Part shown: piece after piece, positions 33,021-41,254 of the stretch
Position numbering within the stretch: position 1 is the first letter of the stretch
Layout: each line of letters begins with the position of its first letter
Source: SFEL01 sp964392455
Lineage (GTDB): Bacteria > Bacillota > Clostridia > Christensenellales > CAG-138
Assembly: GCA_964392455.1 (NCBI GenBank)
Contig: CAYMPG010000007.1
Location: forward strand, 13,236 to 77,235
DNA length: 64,000 bases
Reading direction: 5' to 3'
Translations under genes and position numbers: made by a program
The notes under the pieces: model-generated
The model's input: only the letters and a program-made list of their open reading frames with translations
Database searches by the model: none
Told to the model about the DNA's origin: nothing

Positions 33021-33266
33021 CTACAGCTCTCTTAGCACAAGCTCCGTCTGCCCCGGGTTTGCCCCCTGCCGGATACGCAGCACCTGAGGGTGCTTACCAT
33101 ATCTATCCGATACCATGTCCTTCAGGGCGGAGCCATGATTGCCGCCGTGTATTATCCTTATACAATACACGCCCTTTGCCCGGCGCAGGGCAGCATCCAC
33201 CGCCACCCCCGCCTGATAGCAGGTCATGCCGTGAATATCCAGCGTTACTATGCCCTGTGCTATCAT
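33021..33266 (-). CDS. Small Smr-domain protein
   Basis: This 81-residue protein consists of little more than an Smr domain: LDIHGMTCYQAGVAVDAAL (the conserved LDLHG-type motif), IRIIHGGNHGSALKDMV (the HGxGxG-type motif) and a C-terminal TELVLREL. Smr domains are nucleases or nucleic-acid binders, usually attached to MutS2. The ATG at 33266 follows the ABC ATPase stop by one base (TGATATG), so it is coupled to that gene; an in-frame ATG at 33308 would lie far inside it. A stand-alone Smr gene at the end of an amino-acid transport operon is odd, and its role is not known. Confidence 0.78.
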   Translation of the reverse strand: MIAQGIVTLDIHGMTCYQAGVAVDAALRRAKGVYCIRIIHGGNHGSALKDMVSDRYGKHPQVLRIRQGANPGQTELVLREL

Positions 33267-33267
33267 A

Positions 33268-34050
33268 TCAGCGGGTAAAGCTTGAGAAAAAGGCCCTTGT
33301 GCGCTCACTCTGGGGTGCGGTAAATACCTGCTCTGCGCTGCCCATCTCCTCTATCACGCCATCTGCCATAAACAGCACCTTATCTGCAACGCTCCTTGCA
33401 AACTCCATCTCGTGAGTGACCACTATCATGGTGCTGTCTGCGGATTTCAGCCCACGTATCACCTTGAGTACCTCGCCTGTAAGCTCCGGGTCAAGGGCGC
33501 TGGTAGGCTCATCAAAGCAGAGAATGTCCGGGTTCATTGCAAGAGCCCGGGCGATGGCAACCCGCTGCTGCTGGCCGCCGGAAAGCTGATGGGGATAGGA
33601 ATCCAGCCTGTCTCCCAGGCCCACCCGCTCCAGCAGGCCAACGGCCTGCTCCTCTATGGCCTTCTTTACTTCCTTCATGCGTCCCTTGTTCTTGGGATCC
33701 TCTGCTGCCAGCAGCTCCCTTGCAAGCTTTACGTTGCCAAGGGCAGTATACTGGGGAAACAGATTGAAGGACTGAAACACCAGCCCGAAATGCAGCCTGT
33801 TGCGCCGCACCTCGTCCTCTGTAAGGAGGCTGTGGGAGCTGGAATCAAACAGCACCTGGCCGTTTACCGTTATCTGCCCCTCATCCGGCGTTTCAAGGAA
33901 ATTCAGGCAGCGAAGGAGCGTGGTCTTGCCGGAGCCTGAGGAGCCGATTATGGCCAGCACCTCTCCCTTTTCAAGGGAAAAATCCAGCCCACGCAGCACC
34001 TCCACTGAGCCAAAGTTCTTTTTTATGTTCTTTACCTGCAACATTGACAT
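33268..34050 (-). CDS. Polar amino-acid ABC transporter, ATP-binding subunit
   Basis: This 260-residue ATPase powers amino-acid import. It has Walker A GSSGSGKTTLLRC, Q-loop LVFQSFNLFPQYT, signature LSGGQQQRVAIARALA, Walker B ILCFDEPTSALDPE and switch histidine VTHEMEFA. GlnQ/HisP-type polar amino-acid ATPases have this QSFNLFP and EMEFAR wording. The ATG at 34050 with AGGGTG seven bases upstream was chosen over an in-frame start at 34089 that overlaps the permease more deeply. It overlaps the permease by no more than its stop region. Confidence 0.95.
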   Translation of the reverse strand: MSMLQVKNIKKNFGSVEVLRGLDFSLEKGEVLAIIGSSGSGKTTLLRCLNFLETPDEGQITVNGQVLFDSSSHSLLTEDEVRRNRLHFGLVFQSFNLFPQYTALGNVKLARELLAAEDPKNKGRMKEVKKAIEEQAVGLLERVGLGDRLDSYPHQLSGGQQQRVAIARALAMNPDILCFDEPTSALDPELTGEVLKVIRGLKSADSTMIVVTHEMEFARSVADKVLFMADGVIEEMGSAEQVFTAPQSERTRAFFSSFTR

Positions 34051-34054
34051 ATGC

Positions 34055-34699
34055 TTACACCCTGAAATAGTCCAGTTTCTTTTCCACACGGCTCTGCAAT
34101 ATGGTCAGCAGCCCGCAGAATATAAGATAAAACGCTCCCGAGTAAAACAGCGGCCATATAAGCCCACGCACCGTGATAAACTCCTGGGCCACCATTATGA
34201 TCTCCTTGCAGGAGATTATACGGGCAAGGGAGGTATCCTTTACCAGCGTCATAAACTCATTGCCCATGGGCGGCACTATGCGCTTTATCACCTGCAGCAG
34301 TATTACATTAAAGAATATCTGCCGCCGGGTCATGCCCAGCACCTGCCCTGCCTCATACTGCCCCTTGGATACGCTCTCTATACCGCCACGGTATATCTCG
34401 GAAAAGTATGCCGCATAGTTTATTATAAACGCCACAAGCACCGCAGAAAGCCTGCCCAGCGGCCTTATATCAAACAGCAGGCCCGGCACATAGAATACCA
34501 CCATTACCTGCAGCATAAGGGGGGTGCCCCTTATTATCCATACGAAGCCGCGGGTAAGCCAGGCAAGGGGCTTAAACCTGCTCATGGAGCCAAAGGCTAT
34601 CACCAGCCCCAGGGGCAGCGCCGCAAGAAGGGTAACGAAAAATATGGTGCAGGATACGCCGAATCCTTCCAGCAGCTTTGAGGTTACAGTCCAAAACAT
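34055..34699 (-). CDS. Polar amino-acid ABC transporter, permease subunit
   Basis: This 214-residue membrane protein has the HisM/GlnP fold. It has about five membrane segments, the N-terminal GFGVSCTIFFVTLLAALPLGLVIAFG, FVWIIRGTPLMLQVMVVFY and the coupling-loop EAGQVLGMTRRQIFFNVILLQ, which contacts the ATPase. It lies about 105 bases after the binding protein, with a stable hairpin between them that may lower its expression. Confidence 0.94.
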   Translation of the reverse strand: MFWTVTSKLLEGFGVSCTIFFVTLLAALPLGLVIAFGSMSRFKPLAWLTRGFVWIIRGTPLMLQVMVVFYVPGLLFDIRPLGRLSAVLVAFIINYAAYFSEIYRGGIESVSKGQYEAGQVLGMTRRQIFFNVILLQVIKRIVPPMGNEFMTLVKDTSLARIISCKEIIMVAQEFITVRGLIWPLFYSGAFYLIFCGLLTILQSRVEKKLDYFRV

Positions 34700-34741
34700 A
34701 TATCAGGTTCCTTTATCTTAAGGTATTTCTTTTCGCATACA

Positions 34742-34771
34742 GGGGCAGGGGGATGCTTGCTCCTCCTGCCC
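34742..34771 (-). terminator. Intra-operon hairpin between binding protein and permease
   Basis: GGGCAGG (34743-34749) pairs with CCTGCCC (34765-34771), extended by a few more pairs. There is no T-run. Such hairpins after ABC binding-protein genes often stabilise that part of the mRNA, so more binding protein is made than permease. Confidence 0.5.
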
Positions 34772-34804
34772 GGAAGGTCATTATTTACTTGCTTTATGAT
34801 ACCC

Positions 34805-35611
34805 TTAGTCGTTCATAAGGGCAAGGCCGTACTTTGCGGCTATCTCATCGAATGCGCCCTCAGCTGCAAGGGTATCTATGGCTTCATTTACCTTTGCGGC
34901 AGTATTGGAGCCAAGGCGGAAGCCAATGCCATACTCCTCGTAGGAAAGCTCAAGACCCTCTATCATCATAAGGTCTGCGTAGTCTGTACCCTCGCCCACC
35001 ATGGCGTTTGCCATTACGTAGTCTATTACGGCGGCGTCAGCAGTGCCGGCCTTAACCTCCAGCAGGGCATCTGCCTGCTTGGATACGCTCACATAGCTTG
35101 CCTTGGACAGGTTTTCATCATCTGCTATGGCAGCTTCGCCGGTGGAGGCCACCTCGGCAACAAGGTTTGCAGCGGACAGGCTTGCAGTATCGGTATAGGC
35201 TGCGGCATCCTCAGCACGGATTACCACTACCTGCATATTCTTTGCATAGGGATCGCTGAAGGCCACGGTCTCTTTGCGCTCCTCGGTGATGGTGAAGCCA
35301 TTCCAGATGCAGTCTATATTCTTGGCAGCCAGCTCAACCTCCTTGGTATCCCAGTTGATGACCACAAACTCGGGGGTCACGCCCAGCTTTTCGCATACTA
35401 TCTGGGCAAACTCGGTATCAAAGCCTATGAGCACGCCCTGATCGTCGTAGTAGTTCATGGGAGCATACTCGGTAATGCCTATTACCATGGTGCCCTTATC
35501 GGCAATATATGCCCAGTCGTCATCGGCAGCGGTGTCATCCTTGGCGGCGCAGCCTGCGAGGGCCATAGTCAGCATGAGGGCTGCCATCAGCAGCATTGCG
35601 ATTTTCTTCAT
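34805..35611 (-). CDS. Polar amino-acid ABC transporter, substrate-binding lipoprotein
   Basis: This 268-residue lipoprotein captures the amino acid outside the cell. It has a lipobox ending ALAGC near residue 21 and the bacterial SBP type 3 fold (KGTMVIGITEYAPMNYYDDQGVLIGFDTEFAQIVCEKLGV, WDTKEVELAAKNIDCIWNGFTITEERKETVAFSDPYAKN). The conserved acidic and arginine ligand positions appear present, but the ligand cannot be read from the sequence. The TTTACT-17-TATAGT promoter at 35690-35718 drives the four-gene operon. AAAGGAG lies upstream of the ATG. Confidence 0.94.
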   Translation of the reverse strand: MKKIAMLLMAALMLTMALAGCAAKDDTAADDDWAYIADKGTMVIGITEYAPMNYYDDQGVLIGFDTEFAQIVCEKLGVTPEFVVINWDTKEVELAAKNIDCIWNGFTITEERKETVAFSDPYAKNMQVVVIRAEDAAAYTDTASLSAANLVAEVASTGEAAIADDENLSKASYVSVSKQADALLEVKAGTADAAVIDYVMANAMVGEGTDYADLMMIEGLELSYEEYGIGFRLGSNTAAKVNEAIDTLAAEGAFDEIAAKYGLALMND

Positions 35612-35689
35612 TGTAATAGTCTCCTTTAAAATTATAAATATTTAATTTGTTTTTCTGTATTATGGAGGTCCCCCCCTCCTTGCTTCATC

Positions 35690-35718
35690 ACTATATCACT
35701 TTATCACGCTAAAGTAAA
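35690..35718 (-). promoter_or_regulatory. Promoter of the amino-acid ABC operon
   Basis: On the minus strand TTTACT (35718-35713) and TATAGT (35695-35690) are 17 bases apart, about 80 bases before the binding-protein gene. No T-box or known riboswitch pattern was seen in the leader. Confidence 0.7.
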
Positions 35719-35840
35719 GTGTTTTTTTATAAATTCTGCAAAAATTTTTTCCGCCGTCGTTTTTTCGCCCTCACCAGTACAAAAAATGTAGCTAATGCGC
35801 CCTGATTGTAATATAATCCATCTTAGTAAAATAGGGGGAT

Positions 35841-36719
35841 ATGCCTGGTAATATGAAAAAACAGAGTTCCGAAATAAAGTCACTGCTGATGCTGCACTTT
35901 GCCGTGCTGTTTTTCGGCATGGCGGGGGTGATAGGCCGCGGGCTTACCATACCCTCCTTTGCGGTCACCTTTGGCAGGGTGTTTTTCTCATCCATTACCT
36001 TATTTATAGTAATAAAGCTCACTAAGACCCCCATGAAGCTGCAAAGCCGGGGCGATATGTGGGCATACCTTGGGGCAGGCGTGATAATGGCCATTCACTG
36101 GACTGCCTTTATGCAGTCGGTTCAGATGGCCAGCGTGGCGGTAGGCACCATCACCTTCTCCACCTTTCCCCTGTTTGTTACCTTTATAGAGCCTGTTATA
36201 TTCAAGGAAAAGCTCAGGGCCAAGAGCGTGATATGCGCCCTGCTGATGCTGCTTGGCGTATTCATACTGGTGCCCGCCGATGGCTCAGGCAATACCGTAA
36301 GCGGCATACTGGTGGGCATGGTATCCGCCCTTACCTATGCTGTGCTCTCCCTGCTGAACAGGCGCTTTTCCTCCCGCTACTCCGGGAGCGTGGTGTGCTT
36401 TTATGAGCAGTTTATCGCCACGATAGTGCTTTTCCCCTTTATACTTGCCGCCCCACCTCAGCTCACAGGCAAGGACCTGGCGCTGCTGGTGCTGCTGGGG
36501 GTATTCTGCACAGCCCTTGCCCACAGCCTTTTCGTATCCTCCCTGAAAAGGGTGCGGGTGCAGACGGCAGGCATCATCTCTGGCGGCATGGAATCCGTAT
36601 ACGGCATTATACTCGCCTTCCTGCTATTGGGTGAGCCCCCCACCACACGGGAGCTTATCGGCGGCATTGTGGTCATAGCCGTCACCGTATACACCACCCT
36701 TGCCAACAGCAGGGAGTAA
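35841..36719 (+). CDS. EamA/DMT-family transporter
   Basis: This 292-residue membrane protein has two EamA repeats of about five helices each (first: LLMLHFAVLFFGMAGVIGRGL; second: GMVSALTYAVLSLLNRRFSSRYSG...). Helix-end charges and the LAHSLFVSSLKRVRVQTAGIISGGMESVYGIILAFLLLGEPPTTRELIGGIVVI block are family hallmarks. Drug/metabolite transporters of this type export amino acids, nucleotides or other metabolites; the substrate is unknown. An ATG at 35841 sits close to AGGGGG, and a second one four codons later is also possible. It is a single gene. Confidence 0.9.
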   Translation: MPGNMKKQSSEIKSLLMLHFAVLFFGMAGVIGRGLTIPSFAVTFGRVFFSSITLFIVIKLTKTPMKLQSRGDMWAYLGAGVIMAIHWTAFMQSVQMASVAVGTITFSTFPLFVTFIEPVIFKEKLRAKSVICALLMLLGVFILVPADGSGNTVSGILVGMVSALTYAVLSLLNRRFSSRYSGSVVCFYEQFIATIVLFPFILAAPPQLTGKDLALLVLLGVFCTALAHSLFVSSLKRVRVQTAGIISGGMESVYGIILAFLLLGEPPTTRELIGGIVVIAVTVYTTLANSRE

Positions 36720-36762
36720 GCCATTCATTTTTTAATATGCTATTAAGTTATTGCCCACAATA

Positions 36763-36791
36763 TTGTTAGCCTCAGAAAACTGTGCTACCAT
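36763..36791 (+). promoter_or_regulatory. Promoter of the DUF368 gene
   Basis: TTGTTA (36763-36768) and TACCAT (36786-36791) are 17 bases apart, with TG before the -10 hexamer. It lies about 53 bases before the ATG. Confidence 0.6.
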
Positions 36792-36843
36792 ACAGGTGCC
36801 CTGGACGCACGTGGCAGGATTCTACGAAAGGTCTTCTTAAATA

Positions 36844-37653
36844 ATGAAGGCAAATAAAACCATAGCCAATAAGCTCCTTGAGGGAGCCATAATAGGGGCG
36901 GTGGGGATGATACCCGGCGCAAGCGGCGGGGTGCTGGCGGTGGCCTTCGGCATATACCGCAGCGTCATAGATGCCCTCGCCGGCCTCACAAAGAACTTTA
37001 AGGGCAGCCTGCTCTTTCTGCTGCCCTATGGCATAGGGGCTGCCGCCGGTATGCTGCTGACTGCCCGGCTCCTTGAGTGGCTGCTGGGAAACTGGCGTAT
37101 TCCGCTGATGTATCTGCTTATCGGCCTTGTGCTGGGCGGCGTGCCCTCGCTCATACGCTCGGCAGGGGTAAGGTTTTCCCCAAAGTATGCCCTGTTTATC
37201 CTGATAGGCGGCGCAATTACCACCGCCCTTGCCCTGCTGGACAGAGGCAGCACCTCGGCAAGCTACCGTGAATTTACCCACCTTGCCGCCCTCATATCAG
37301 GGGCGATAATAACCATAGGCGTGGTGATACCCGGAGTAAGCACCTCATTTATACTCATGTATCTCGGCTGGTATGAGCCGCTGCTCGCCGCCTTTAACAG
37401 GCTGCAGCTCAGCTACCTTGCCTGCGCCGGCGCAGGGGCGCTGGTGGTTGCAGCGCTGCTGGTATCCATAGTAAAGCGTATGTTCCGCAAGTATCCCGCA
37501 CAGGCAAGCTACTGCATCCTTGGCTTTCTTATTGGCACCGTGATAATGATATTCCCCGGCTTTTCCTCCGGAACGCAGCTCCTGCTGCATATCGCGCTGT
37601 GCCTGGCAGGCTTCGGCTGTACGCTGCTGCTGCAAAGGCTTGGCGACGCCTGA
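36844..37653 (+). CDS. DUF368 membrane protein (possible lipid carrier translocase)
   Basis: This 269-residue protein has about eight membrane segments and the two repeated motifs of the DUF368 family: GAVGMIPGASGGVLAVAFGIY near the N-terminus and AAIITIGVVIPGVSTSFILMYLGWY-like sequence in the middle. From family knowledge, some DUF368 proteins (PopT type) recycle undecaprenyl-phosphate across the membrane; whether this member does is not known. It has its own promoter and terminator. Confidence 0.85.
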   Translation: MKANKTIANKLLEGAIIGAVGMIPGASGGVLAVAFGIYRSVIDALAGLTKNFKGSLLFLLPYGIGAAAGMLLTARLLEWLLGNWRIPLMYLLIGLVLGGVPSLIRSAGVRFSPKYALFILIGGAITTALALLDRGSTSASYREFTHLAALISGAIITIGVVIPGVSTSFILMYLGWYEPLLAAFNRLQLSYLACAGAGALVVAALLVSIVKRMFRKYPAQASYCILGFLIGTVIMIFPGFSSGTQLLLHIALCLAGFGCTLLLQRLGDA

Positions 37654-37674
37654 CCTGTCCTCTGCTCCATTTTG

Positions 37675-37698
37675 GCCCGCAAATAAGCGGGCTTTTTT
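37675..37698 (+). terminator. Terminator of the DUF368 gene
   Basis: GCCCGC (37675-37680) pairs with GCGGGC (37687-37692) and is followed by six T. Confidence 0.85.
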
Positions 37699-37780
37699 AG
37701 TTTTTCCGCCCCGGCATGAGGCTTTTTTCTCCAGCAAACAAATTTTAAACCAAAAGTTTTGTAATACTGAACAAAAGCAG

Positions 37781-37809
37781 TTGACTTTTCTGTCGAAAGG
37801 TGCTTTAAT
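37781..37809 (+). promoter_or_regulatory. Promoter of the XRE-cupin/potABCD operon
   Basis: TTGACT (37781-37786) and TTTAAT (37804-37809) are 17 bases apart, about 75 bases before the regulator start. Confidence 0.75.
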
Positions 37810-37820
37810 TATATTCGGCT

Positions 37821-37837
37821 GTTTAGGAATTCTAAAC
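37821..37837. repeat. Palindrome GTTTAG-GAATT-CTAAAC, possible operator
   Basis: Six-base arms around a five-base spacer lie just downstream of the promoter, where a repressor such as the XRE-cupin protein could bind. A second, shorter palindrome CAAAA-G-TTTTG lies at 37751-37761, upstream of the -35. Confidence 0.5.
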
Positions 37838-37881
37838 TTTGGGTTTATTTCTGCGGCTACACGCGCAAGGAGGCGCATCAC

Positions 37882-38424
37882 ATGATAAATATTGGCGAAA
37901 AAATCAAGCGCTACCGGCTGCGTCTGGGGCTCACCCAGGAGGAGCTGGCAGCCCGCACCGAGCTTTCAAAGGGATTCATCTCCCAGCTTGAGCGAAACCT
38001 TACTTCCCCCTCCATCGCCACCCTTACAGACATACTGGAAGCCCTTGGTACAGACCTTTCCGAGTTTTTCACCGAAACTCAGCCCGAAAAGGCAGTATTC
38101 ACCCCCGACGATATGTTTGAAAAGGAGGAGACCGAGGCAGGCCACACAGTGCGCTGGCTGGTTCCCAACGCACAGAAAAACAGTCTCGAGCCCATACTGG
38201 TCACCCTTGCCCCAGGCGGCTGCACCTACGAGGAAAACCCACACGAGGGCGAAGAATTCGGCTACGTGCTGCAGGGCAGCATAAGCCTCTACATAGGCGA
38301 CAAAAAGCACAAGGTACGCCGGGGCGACAGCTTCTGCTTCAAGCCCAACAGCGTTCACTACATTAAAAACACCGGCAGGACTGAGGCACGGCTCATATGG
38401 GTCGTAACGCCCCCATCCTTCTAA
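37882..38424 (+). CDS. XRE-family regulator with cupin domain (polyamine operon)
   Basis: This 180-residue protein has an N-terminal XRE helix-turn-helix (IKRYRLRLGLTQEELAARTELSKGFISQLERNL, residues about 6-40) and a C-terminal cupin (TLAPGGCTYEENPHEGEEFGYVLQGSISLYIGDKKHKVRRGDSFCFKPNSVHYIKN). The cupin probably binds a small ligand and, given the next four genes, polyamine is likely (compare PuuR). AGGAGG lies eight bases before the ATG. Its own promoter has two flanking palindromes, which suggests autoregulation; this is inference. Confidence 0.9.
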   Translation: MINIGEKIKRYRLRLGLTQEELAARTELSKGFISQLERNLTSPSIATLTDILEALGTDLSEFFTETQPEKAVFTPDDMFEKEETEAGHTVRWLVPNAQKNSLEPILVTLAPGGCTYEENPHEGEEFGYVLQGSISLYIGDKKHKVRRGDSFCFKPNSVHYIKNTGRTEARLIWVVTPPSF

Positions 38425-38448
38425 AGCACTTTCAATGGGAGAAAACTT

Positions 38449-39574
38449 ATGAGCAAGCATCTTATCGACCTTGTAAACATCACCAAGACCTACGATGATA
38501 CTGCCGTCCTCAAGGATATCAACCTTTACATACGGGATGGCGAGTTTCTCACCCTGCTGGGCCCCTCCGGCTGCGGCAAAACCACCATGCTGCGCCTTAT
38601 TGCAGGCTTTACCATGCCTGACCAGGGCAAGGTGCTTATTGACGGGCAGGATATGAGCAACGTACCTCCCTACCGCCGCCAGGTAAATACCGTATTCCAG
38701 AAATACGCCCTTTTCCCTNNNNNNNNNNCCTCACCTTAACGTATTCGATAACATCGCCTTCGGCCTCAAAATACAGAAGCTCCCCAAGGAGGAGATAGAG
38801 CCCCGGGTAAACGAAATGATGGCGCTGGTAAACCTTTCAGGCTACGGCAAGCGCTACATTGAGCAGCTTTCCGGCGGCCAGCAGCAGCGTGTAGCCATAG
38901 CAAGAGCACTGGTAAACAGGCCCCATGTGCTGCTGCTGGATGAGCCCCTTGGTGCCCTTGACCTTAAGCTCCGCAAGGAGATGCAGATAGAGCTCAAGCG
39001 TATGCAGCAGCACCTTGGCATCACCTTCATCTACGTTACCCACGATCAGGAGGAGGCGCTCACCATGAGCGACACCATCGTGGTAATGAACGAGGGCGTT
39101 ATCCAGCAGATAGGCACCCCCACCGACATATACAATGAGCCCAAGAATATCTTCGTGGCCAAGTTTATTGGCGAGAGCAATATCATTCCCGCCACCATGC
39201 TGGATGATTACAAGGTACGCTTCCACGATATAGACTTTGAGTGCGTGGACGCAGGCTTTGGCCAGAATACCCCCGTTGACGTGGTGGTGCGCCCTGAGGA
39301 TATAGATATCGTCCCCCTGGGCAAAACTCCCCTCAAGGGCAGGATACAGAGCGTGCTGTTCATGGGCGTACATTACGAATTCCGTGTGGACACGGGAGAC
39401 TATGTATGGACCGTTCACTCCACTGACTTTGTGGCGCAGGATACCGAGATCAGCCTTGAGATACTGCCCGACGCAATACATATAATGCACAAGAGCACCA
39501 AGCCGGATCAGCAGGAGCTGCTCACCGAGGATGAGCTTGCTGACGCCGCCGTTGCTGCGGAGGAAGAGGAATGA
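38449..39574 (+). CDS. potA: Spermidine/putrescine ABC transporter ATPase, interrupted by an assembly gap
   Basis: PotA couples ATP hydrolysis to polyamine import. It carries Walker A GPSGCGKTTMLRL, signature LSGGQQQRVAIARALV, Walker B HVLLLDEPLGALDLKLR, switch histidine YVTHDQEEALTMSD and a C-terminal TOBE-like domain (residues about 280-345). Ten N at 38719-38728 interrupt the Q-loop area. The left flank ends CCCTTTTCCCT (ALFP) and the right flank begins CCTCACCTTAAC (PHLN); the family reads FPHL, so the contigs overlap by CCT and no base is missing. Removing the N and the repeated CCT gives a 370-residue protein. It overlaps potB by four bases. Confidence 0.96.
38719..38728. other. Assembly gap of 10 N inside potA, closable by a 3-base overlap
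   Basis: Both flanks carry CCT at the junction. Collapsing this overlap gives TTC-CCT-CAC-CTT, the conserved FPHL of PotA, so the gap is an artefact of contig joining. Confidence 0.85.
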
Positions 39575-40407
39575 AGCTGAAGCGTCAGGCGTTTTCCTAC
39601 CCCTATATAGTATGGATGCTGATATTCATACTGGCTCCAATGGTGCTGATAGTGTACTTTGCCTTCAGCTCATCTGAGGGCGGCCTGACCCTTGATAACA
39701 TTATCACCGCCATTTCCAACGAAATATATATGCAGGTGCTGGTGCGCTCGGTATGGATAGCCCTTAAGGCCACCGCCATCTGCCTGCTGCTGGGCTACCC
39801 CATAGCCTATATGCTTTCCACCATGAAAAAGCGCACTGCGGCAATACTCTATGTGCTTTTCATAGTGCCCATGTGGATGAACTTCCTGCTTCGCACCTAT
39901 GCATGGCAGGTGCTGCTGGATTCCAATGGCATATTCAACAGCATCCTTTCCTTCCTGGGGCTGCCCACCCAGCAGTTCCTTTACACGGAGGGCGCCGTAA
40001 TGCTGGGCACGGTGTACAATTTTCTCCCCTTTATGGTGCTGCCCATCTACTCTGTGCTTGTAAAGCTGGATCGCTCCCTTGTGGAGGCTGCGGCAGACCT
40101 GGGAGCAAATCCCGTGCTGTGCTTTATAAAGGTGGTGCTGCCCCAGTCGGTGCCCGGCATCATCTCCGGCATAACCATGGTGTTCATCCCCGCCATAACC
40201 ACCTTTGCCATATCCAGGCTCCTGGGCGGCGGCAAATTCCTGCTGTATGGCGACCTTATCGAAAATCAGTTCATCACCCTTGGCCAGAGCGCCTGGCCGG
40301 TGGGCAGCGCACTCAGCTTTATACTGCTGGTGCTGGTGCTTATATCCATGGCAATAATGCGCCGTGCAGAGCATGACGCAGGGGAGGAAGGAGGTATGCT
40401 CTGGTGA
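39571..40407 (+). CDS. potB: Spermidine/putrescine ABC permease PotB
   Basis: This 278-residue permease has about six membrane helices and the coupling motif EAAADLGANPVLCFIKVVLPQSVPGIISG, which docks on PotA. The N-terminal FSYPYIVWMLIFILAPMVLIVYFAF is typical of PotB. It overlaps potA at its start (ATGA) and potC at its end, so the four pot genes are co-translated. Confidence 0.96.
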   Translation: MKLKRQAFSYPYIVWMLIFILAPMVLIVYFAFSSSEGGLTLDNIITAISNEIYMQVLVRSVWIALKATAICLLLGYPIAYMLSTMKKRTAAILYVLFIVPMWMNFLLRTYAWQVLLDSNGIFNSILSFLGLPTQQFLYTEGAVMLGTVYNFLPFMVLPIYSVLVKLDRSLVEAAADLGANPVLCFIKVVLPQSVPGIISGITMVFIPAITTFAISRLLGGGKFLLYGDLIENQFITLGQSAWPVGSALSFILLVLVLISMAIMRRAEHDAGEEGGMLW

Positions 40408-41219
40408 AGAAGCTCCGCTCTTTTTTCCGAGGCACTTACCTTGGCATAATGCTCATATTTCTCTATGCGCCCATACTTGTGCTGATGGTATTCTCCTTTA
40501 ACGGCAGCAAGTCAATGGGCCGCTGGACCGGCTTCTCCTTCCGCTGGTACGAAGCACTGTTCCATGATACCACCATAATGGATGCCCTTGTGGTCACACT
40601 GTCCGTGGCGGTAATATCCGCCCTTGTGGCCACCGTGATAGGCACCTTTGCCGCCATAGGCATACATTCCATGAAAAAGCGGCCCCGTGGGGTGGTGGAG
40701 AATATCTCCCGCCTGCCCATGGTAAACCCCGACCTTGTAACGGGTATAAGCTTCATGATGCTGTTTGCCCTGCTTGGCATAAGGGGCGGCTACACCCGTA
40801 TGCTCATTGCCCACATCACCTTCAATATCCCCTATGTGATATTCTCCGTGATGCCAAAGCTCAGGCAGAGCTCAAACCTCCTTTACGAGGCTGCAATGGA
40901 CCTGGGCTGCACCCCCATGATGGCCCTGCGTAAGGTGGTCATACCCGACATTATGCCCGGCATAATCTCAGGCTTTGTGCTGGCCTTCACGCTGAGCCTT
41001 GACGACTTTGTGGTGAGCTGGTTTGCCACAGACGGCATACAGAACCTTTCCATCTACATCTACGGCATTGCCCGCCGCGGCATAAGCCCGAAGATAAACG
41101 CCCTCTGCACGCTGATGTTCATAGCGGTGGTAACGCTGCTGGCCTTTGTAAACATCCGCAGCATCAAGCAGGAGCGGGAGCAGGAGCAGGCCATGAAGCG
41201 CCTGAGCCGTCGCTCATAG
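40404..41219 (+). CDS. potC: Spermidine/putrescine ABC permease PotC
   Basis: This 271-residue permease pairs with PotB. It uses a GTG start at 40404 overlapping the potB stop (GTGA), with AGGAGG eight bases upstream. Motifs include FSFRWYEALFHDTTIMDALVVTLSVAVI and the coupling loop EAAMDLGCTPMMALRKVVIPDIMPGIISG, then LSLDDFVVSWFATDG, all PotC features. Confidence 0.96.
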   Translation: MKKLRSFFRGTYLGIMLIFLYAPILVLMVFSFNGSKSMGRWTGFSFRWYEALFHDTTIMDALVVTLSVAVISALVATVIGTFAAIGIHSMKKRPRGVVENISRLPMVNPDLVTGISFMMLFALLGIRGGYTRMLIAHITFNIPYVIFSVMPKLRQSSNLLYEAAMDLGCTPMMALRKVVIPDIMPGIISGFVLAFTLSLDDFVVSWFATDGIQNLSIYIYGIARRGISPKINALCTLMFIAVVTLLAFVNIRSIKQEREQEQAMKRLSRRS

Positions 41220-41254
41220 TATTAAAGAGAACTTGCAAAGGAGACCTTTATATC

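Noticed and set aside
35612..35720. T-box leader before the amino-acid ABC operon
   Set aside because: The T-box signature and specifier-loop layout are absent; only a G-rich/C-rich short palindrome is present.
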